Notes under the pieces: model-generated
The model's input: only the letters and a program-made list of their open reading frames with translations
What the model was told of the DNA's origin: nothing
Database searches by the model: none
Assembly (NCBI GenBank): GCA_902729315.2
Contig: LR746270.1
Location: 2,846,501 to 2,910,500, forward strand
Origin: Spirodela intermedia
Lineage: Eukaryota; Streptophyta; Magnoliopsida; Alismatales; Araceae
Direction of reading: 5' to 3'
Length of the DNA stretch: 64,000 nt
Program-made: the position numbers and the translations under genes
Part shown: in pieces, positions 57,863 to 64,000 of the stretch
Numbering within the stretch: the first letter of the stretch is position 1
Layout of the letters: each line of letters begins with the position of its first letter

Positions 57863-58419
57863 CCAATCTAAGTAGTCAAATCCGACATGATTAATAAATA
57901 ATGAATGGCAAGACTAAGATATGAGCAAACTAGCTTGTGTACATCCCATGTGATTAGAGGGTTCAAACATTGACAAATCAACTTAATGACTCTCTAGGAA
58001 TTAATCTGGAATAGATATCACTTTTATCATAGAAAATAATGGATATTATTTGTTCATTATTCTATGGCTACCAACTATATTTTACAATTCACTTGATAGA
58101 TATGGTAGCAAGAAGTTCAATGAAGAGGTGGTGAGTTTCATCAGTTTGTTTAATAGCCTGCACACTAGTGGGTGCCTCTAACCGGATTACAAGCCTATAA
58201 AAGACTCCATGGCTAGGTCAATATCATGTGGGAGGTCCGTTGGGAACCCTCACAAGAGGCCAATGACGAGGTCAACATATATATTTAGTGACATCAATCA
58301 CGCCGCATCGACAGGCGAAACCATGGTGGATGCCTTCACTCCTCTAGTAATCACAACCAAGAAAATTTCCATTGACCGAGACAATGGGGGATATGCATTA
58401 ACTACTCTTGAGAAATATT
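57863..58419. other. Stretch without recognisable content
   Basis: No supported gene. The 70-codon frame at 58209-58421 shows no family motif. Confidence 0.35.
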
Positions 58420-60560
58420 GACTTATCTCAATCACTTAGTATACCACCAATTAAAATCAAATTAGTAGAAGTGGGTTTCATTATTTAGTTATTTAAATCA
58501 TGACTCGGTATATAACATCCTTCAAACTATTCTTAATTCACAGCTTCATAAACTAATTTTCCTTGATCATATTCATAAATATGTTACGATCACAGATAAG
58601 TCTTCATTATCATGAGCTAATAATTAGTAAATAATATAGTTTTAATCTTAAGTCATGATAAATAGACTTATATTTGTGTTAAAGTGTGAAAAGTAGTTTT
58701 TAGTTGATTAATGTGAATTTTTGGGTAATTATGTGATTTTATATGAATGTATATAATTTTTACAGTCTTACTTTTAAGATAAATAAAGGAAAACAAATAA
58801 AATAAAAATATTATAAAATGAGGGAACCCATTAGCCAATTGGACCTACAAGCGAGTCGAAAGTGCAGTCGAAGAGGAGCTACGAGTAGGGGCTCGAGCGA
58901 CTTGTACCGATAGAGCACGTGTGCGCCACTCTCCTTCCATGTCACTAGTAGCCAGCCGACTCTGAGGCAAGGAGTGGTCGTACACACACAAGAAAGGAAT
59001 TTTACTTAGAAATATAACATTACTATATATTTGCCCAAAAATTTAGTACACAACCAATGTGGGACTAAACCCGTCACCTCCTCAGAAGAGGCAAAGCAAC
59101 TAGCGTGGGTTCGAATCCTCCTAGAATTAAAACTCATATTTTTATTTGATTATCGTGACTTTTCTGCAAATCGTTGGTGAAGGATTAAGCAACTAGAATC
59201 ATTAGATCATTGACGAAAATCTCATCAACGCGATTCGCATAGTATTATTACTAAAATTACTGAAGGATTCATGATAAAAGGATCACAAATCTATTAAGTA
59301 AATCATCTCTAATTGATCGATGAATAAGCCATTGTCAGGAAGAGGACAATCTACTAAGAGATGAGTCACCACCTCTTGAGAGCGTACCAAAGGCGATGAA
59401 GAGCCTCCTCTTGCTGCGTAGACCTGAAGATGAAGCTCCCTAACATGCATCCCACTTCCATTTAGTTCCTCTTTGTCGAGTGATAGTCATCAGAGAACCG
59501 CAAAGTCGTCATTTTTCCACTCCGTCAGATGACAGCCAACGAAGACAAGTTAACGACCCATTTCATTGATCTCTAGACTTCGAAAGGAGATCTAGAGATT
59601 GCCCACGTTGTCTTTGTCTAAGGAGAGCCTTCGAGGCCATAAACACTACATGACAATTTTCTCAAACACTCAAGATTTTGGTGCATTACCGACGCATCGC
59701 CGTCGCGATACCAAAACTCTATTTTTCTGCTTTCAACTTAATTTCTATTTCATTTAGTGATAATTTATTAATTTTAAATTTACCAAGATATACTTCATTT
59801 CATTATGATTCTTTCAGCTTTTACAGATCTTAATTTGATCAATTAAATCATTTGTAATCACTTATGTAAGAATCACCAGGTGGAACTCTATTTCTGCTCG
59901 ATTTGCATTCGCCAGGCGGGCATTGACGTTTGCACCCTTATTTCCTTTTTTCATGAATTTTAAATATATTTCCTTTTTATTTCTTAGTAATAAATTCATA
60001 GAAAATATTATTCTTTAAATAAAATTCTAAATAATTACCAAATATTATATTACATCCTTGTGATTGACTTGGAAAATTATTGCTATTTTTTGGAAGTTAT
60101 ATTGAATTATAATTGATATATTTGTTTAAAAATACTTCTAAATATCTAAAAAATCATATTTTCTAGTTTTATAAATTTTAAATTTGCATGATTTGATATA
60201 CAACGACTAAGTCACATCAGTCACCCCACATTACTTATATGGCACATAGAATTGCCAAACTAGATCTTCAGCTCGAGCCCCTGAGATCCATATTCTGTGG
60301 AGAGGGTAGTTCCTTGTTAGATCTACTTTCGTTTTTGCCTTAGAGATAATGCCAACGTTCTACATGACAGAATGGCGATGACTCACGTTCATCAAGGTTT
60401 ACATGGCCAGGCCAGACATCAAAGGAGGAAGGAGAGAGAGCGCAATTGCAATGTGGCCTTCTCCTTCCTTTGTCGTCAAGCCATGCCCTTGGTTCTCTGG
60501 GGTAGAAGCAATCTAGGCTGGGCCCCAGCTGATTGGACTCTTATGGAAAGTAACCGGGCC
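58420..60560. repeat. Decayed cystatin spacer, right end of the array, split by an LTR
   Basis: 58420-58593 plus 60220-60560 together match 23800-24330 and 46170-46720 (ctcaatca, tcaaattagtagaag, aactaattttccttg, then catgacagaatggcgatgac and atgtggccttctc). The break is the solo LTR 58594-60219. No cystatin coding sequence remains on either side. Confidence 0.68.
58594..60219 (-). mobile_element. Solo LTR, copy 4, minus strand (1.63 kb)
   Basis: Reverse complement of the 37682-39226 family: the minus strand starts TGATGTGACTTAGTCG (right edge 60219) and ends near GACTTATCT (left edge about 58594). Flanks are atcac (left) and gtcac (right), one base different. The paralogous empty site acggtcaccacattc at 23994-24008 confirms gtcac as the target. 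Confidence 0.85.
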
Positions 60561-61320
60561 TAGAATGGGCTTTACAACGCCCAGGTTCTCCTCTTATCCC
60601 TCAATCAAAAGCCCGCAGATCGAATGTAGAATACTAGAGGGGCGGCTCTAGTTCAGAAACGGGCTGGGCCTCCGGCCCGGGGGATTACTGCGGCCGCGGC
60701 TCATTGCCACGTCAGCCTGCCATGTGGGCTCTGCCTGATCACGGGGGCCTCAACCGTCTCCGCCGACTACGGTCCTAAATGGGTAATTACATAAAACGCC
60801 CTTGTAGTGATAATTTTCGGGCGAAAACCCATCCTATTAACGCTCGTAGTGTTGGAGCCAAATGGGGGCAACTGCTTGCCCTTATCGGGTTTTTTATGCA
60901 TAAGGACCAGAAATAGTTTTTATTTTACTTCACACCAAATTTATCTTCACAAGGGATGGCAAATGATCATAATAATATGAGAAAGGGTACTACATACAAC
61001 TATTAAACTTTTGGAGAAGTGATAGATAATTTCGGCCCAGCGAGGGCTAGCATCTTTTGACCGTCCAAGTCGGGACCCTCATGTGGATATCCCTTCCCTG
61101 TGGCGGTTGGATCTTCGCCTTTCTTACGCTTCCTATTTCGTGGCTGAAGTGAATAACAAAAAGGGTTAGATAGACAAGCCATATTAGGTTTAGGGTCAAA
61201 ATGAAATAACAGGATCATAATCTCGACCGTCCAAAGAAAGGCGGACGGCTCTTCGTCCACGATCGAGCACATCGCGACCGTCCACGACGACAGATCCGAC
61301 GGCGGCCGTCTCTTCTGCGT
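60561..61320 (+). promoter_or_regulatory. Upstream region of the MO25-like gene
   Basis: Array similarity has ended. GC-rich patches contain a TGGGCC (site II-like) word near 60665 and GCCACGTCA at 60706-60714, the complement of TGACGTGGC, a bZIP-type site. No clear TATA box, which is common for housekeeping genes. Assignments are by word match only. The minus-strand frame at 61003-61551 is compositional. Confidence 0.35.
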
Positions 61321-61664
61321 CGTTGGACGGTTTCCCGCTTTTAGGCTTCTTCTCCCTCGAATGGATGGCGAAAGGGAGGGGGAGAGAGAGAGAGAGAAAA
61401 GGGCCTCTTCCCGTTTTGGTGCGGTTCGGCGGAGGGGAGAACTGGTGGGGGAGGGAAGAGGAGGACGCGGGCTTGAATGGATGTCCTCTGCCGCTGCCGC
61501 CTTCTGCCCTCTCCCTCCGGCTACGACGGAAAGGCGACGGAAAAAGCTCATCTCACCTGATTGTCCCAGGGGAAGGATCGGCGCGCCGGACGGGGAGGTG
61601 GTGGTGCCTCGGTCTTCGAGGGGCTCGTGAAGAAGGAGGAGGGTTAGAGGAAGGGGGAGAGAAG
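61321..61664 (+). other. GC-rich 5' leader of the MO25-like gene
   Basis: Purine-rich, with a GA run at about 61380-61397. Long open frames on both strands here are due to composition; one (from 61323) runs in frame into the MO25 start but has no family similarity before Met 61665. Confidence 0.45.
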
Positions 61665-63635
61665 ATGAAGGGACTTTTCAAGCCGAAGCCTCGTTCGCCT
61701 GCTGACCTGGTGCGCCAGACTCGGGAGCTCCTCATCTACGTCGACGTCAACTGGAACTCCCGCGACGCAAAGCGTGAGGACAAGGTCGGTGATCTGTCCC
61801 AGGTTGCTTTTTCTGTCGCGTACGAATGTGCATATTTTTGGTACGTGTTGTTGTGTGTTCTGATTACACGCGTTTCTCTCCTTTGCCTTGCGGCTGTTGC
61901 GACGCTATTTTTTGTCTTGGGATTCCGCAATTTACGGCTCCATCTGTAAAAGGTGGTAGATACATTGAGACATTCTTTGAAATTTGTATCTGGGTGCCAT
62001 GAACAACTTGATATCAGAGCAATGATAACGAATAGAAATTGAGTTACATAAATTAAAAGAGTGCAGAATTCACATTTTGACTATCATTACAGCGGTTAGA
62101 AAGTGATTCATCAATACAGGCGGTATAATTAATCTGGGATTTCAAGACTTGAGGAAAACTGATTGTGGTATATGATCTTCGATGCCATATGTTTAAATGT
62201 CCCATGTGTTTACAAAAATACCCGTCGTTGTTATTGAGATTAGTGGCGTTTTAATATATCTCTATTTCATTTATCAATGGAAAATTATTCAGAACAGAGA
62301 GATCAACTTTTAAGGATATATATATTACCTATTTTAAGGGGCGGAGTATACCTCAGAATGTAGTCACTAGTTCAACTGCCACTTCTTTGCTTTCTGGGGA
62401 GATTTTTTTATGATACTTTTTGGTTTAATCAGCGTTATATGGATTAAATTAATCGTTGCATTTTCTTATCCGGATTATATTTACCCTAACGCTTATTACT
62501 TGTTGTCGCATTACAACATAATATATTTCCGAAATTTTTCTCCAACCCGATCCTCTTTTGTCTGTGAATTAACTAAAGTGCATTCAAAAACATAATGGAA
62601 GCTCCACTTTGTATACATTATATGCAGATGGCAGAATTAGCTAAACTTCTCAGGGAATTGAAGTCCATACTGTACGGCAGCAGTGAAATGGAACCTGTTC
62701 CCGAAGCCTGTGCGCAGTTGACTCAAGAATTTTTCAGAGAGAACACCATGCGTCTTCTAATTGTTTGTCTCCCAAAGTTAAACCTAGAGGTAAATATGCT
62801 TATTGTACAAATATTCTTTTAAGTTTTATCTGCACCAAGAAGTTAATCTCATCAGTTCGGAGGTACGAGAAGCTGGTTGATGACTGGGAGCCCGAATCTT
62901 AGCTGATGCTAGTTGGCTCCTCGAAAAGTCCTTTAGAATAATATAACTGTTTGAGACCACAAAACTACGTTTTTATCAATACAGCGATTGATAGCATTTT
63001 TTATCTTACAAAATTTGTGATTACGAAGAGATTTTTTTATAGGCTCGTAAAGATGCCACCCAAGTTGTCGCAAATTTGCAACGGCAACAGGTCTATTCAC
63101 GGTTGATTTCTTCTGAGTACCTAGAGGCAAACAAAGATCTAATGGATCATTTGATTGCTGGGTGAGCAAACATTCTTGCATTACACAGTTTTTTGAGTTT
63201 TTATGTTAGATGTCATTTTCTCTTGCCAGAATAATCATAAAAAATAGCATATGAATCCTTGAGTTGCCCATTTATCAGTTTAATCATATTTTATTCTGTC
63301 GTTCTTTATTCTGAGTATTTTTATGCAGGAGTTGTTTCTCTTATTATGAAAATATTGCTGATTTGCGTATTTTCTATTATAATTAGTAAAGAAAATTGTA
63401 TTTCTCCTTTTTTTGTCTCATTTTCCATTTCTCACATGATTGGCTGCCATTATCATGTTTATTGTTATTATCTTCAGCACGTTATGAGAGAACCACTTTC
63501 GGTCATCTATCAAGTCGTTATTATTATTCTTGTTTATATCAGGCACCTTTCTCACTGCAGGTTCGCGGATATGGATATTGCCTTACATTATGGAGCTATG
63601 CTGAGGGACTGCATTCGGCATCAGAGTATAGCAAG
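61665..63635 (+). CDS. MO25/CAB39-like scaffold protein, 5' part (4 exons, continues past window)
   Basis: MO25 proteins are armadillo-like helical scaffolds that bind GCK/STE20-type kinases (with LKB1-STRAD in animals) and act in cell polarity and division. Coding exons seen: 61665-61784 (40 codons, [20 protein letters not shown]...), 62628-62789 (54 codons, [29 protein letters not shown]), 63043-63161 ([25 protein letters not shown]) and 63561-63635 ([20 protein letters not shown]). All introns are GT-AG: AAG|gtcggt, GAG|gtaaat, GG|gtgagc, AAG|gtatat. Phases are 0, 0, 2, and the fourth exon ends in phase 2. The exons join into one frame that follows plant MO25-like proteins closely (usual length about 340 aa, so roughly 160 residues are here). 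Start chosen by family similarity. Confidence 0.93.
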
Positions 63636-64000
63636 GTATATTATAGGGATTCTTTTGGGATCTGTGAACAGCAGTAGACCTCTTTTTCGGGGAAAGAGCC
63701 TTTATCTTTTCGGAAACCTAGCTGTACAACCTTAGTGACTCGCGTGACACCACCAGAATTACCTGACTTAGAAGCTTTTGATACCCAAGAAATTTGTCAC
63801 CTAGCTTCTGATAAGAATGATGAGCACATAATTGAAAGAGAAAGATGAGAACCTAGTTTCACCAGTATAATATAGAGATGTTATACTGGTTGAAATTTGT
63901 TGAAACTTATCTACAACTTTCCTTAGACTTCTGTGTGTTTGTTCATGAACTTTCTTACAATAATATAGGCTGGGGATGTAAGGTGGGCAACCACGCAATT
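63636..64000 (+). other. Part of MO25 intron 4
   Basis: No further MO25 exon is recognisable; the next one expected (YVLDSEHVKKFF-like) must lie beyond the window. Open frames here read through the splice donor. Confidence 0.6.

Noticed and set aside
61003-61551. 182-codon minus-strand frame upstream of MO25
   Set aside because: Overlaps promoter and leader of MO25 on the other strand; low-complexity start and no recognisable domain.
61323-61949. 208-codon frame through MO25 exon 1
   Set aside because: Its upstream part is GC-rich leader and its downstream part reads through the splice donor at 61785; only 61665-61784 matches the family.
63259-63735. 158-codon frame near the right edge
   Set aside because: Reads through intron 3, exon 4 and intron 4 of MO25; the exon itself is used in another frame.

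Overview
This window looks like nuclear DNA of a flowering plant. It is AT-rich with GC-rich gene starts, it is full of decayed LTR retrotransposons (Copia and Gypsy), and its two protein families are plant types: secreted phytocystatins and a MO25/CAB39-like scaffold gene with plant-style GT-AG introns. I cannot name the species. No CRISPR array, rRNA or tRNA gene was recognised.

Layout. (i) From the left edge to about 60.5 kb is a degenerate tandem array of phytocystatin (cysteine protease inhibitor) genes. There are seven intronless open genes: 2438-2812 (-), 5793-6167 (+), 17145-17519 (-), 22963-23340 (-), 45311-45682 (-), 49632-50006 (-) and 52987-53361 (+). There is one broken gene (11940-12172, -) and six 5'-truncated 3' fragments on the + strand (1-121, 4374-4493, 7535-7654, 24972-25112, 47172-47315, 51568-51687). 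The basic unit is a minus-strand cystatin, 1.3-1.6 kb of spacer, then a plus-strand cystatin remnant. Decayed spacer can be followed to about 60.5 kb, next to MO25. (ii) Bases 1-6449 recur at 47195-53643. The first 5.7 kb shows no difference that I could find; the last 0.74 kb carries 12 substitutions. (iii) Retroelements fill the gaps: a minus-strand Copia (about 7.9-10.35 kb), two paralogous Gypsy relics (12.2-15.7 and 54.3-57.9 kb, one with an internal inversion), and a nested complex at 27.2-44.3 kb. That complex holds two joined Copia fragments, three LTRs of one 1.5-1.7 kb family and two copies of a poly(A)-tailed retroposon. A fourth LTR of the same family lies at 58594-60219. (iv) From 61665 to beyond the right edge is the 5' part of a MO25-like gene, four exons.

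Function. The cystatins share a signal peptide, an LA(K/E)(F/Y)AV helix motif and a QxVxG hairpin, and should act as secreted inhibitors of papain-type proteases, in defence or protein turnover. They differ most at the protease-contact sites: 5793/52987 are canonical (QVVAG plus PW), while 22963-23340 has lost or altered all three contact elements. MO25 scaffolds GCK/STE20-type kinases and is not functionally linked to the cystatins. All homology statements were made by eye, without alignment software or database searches.
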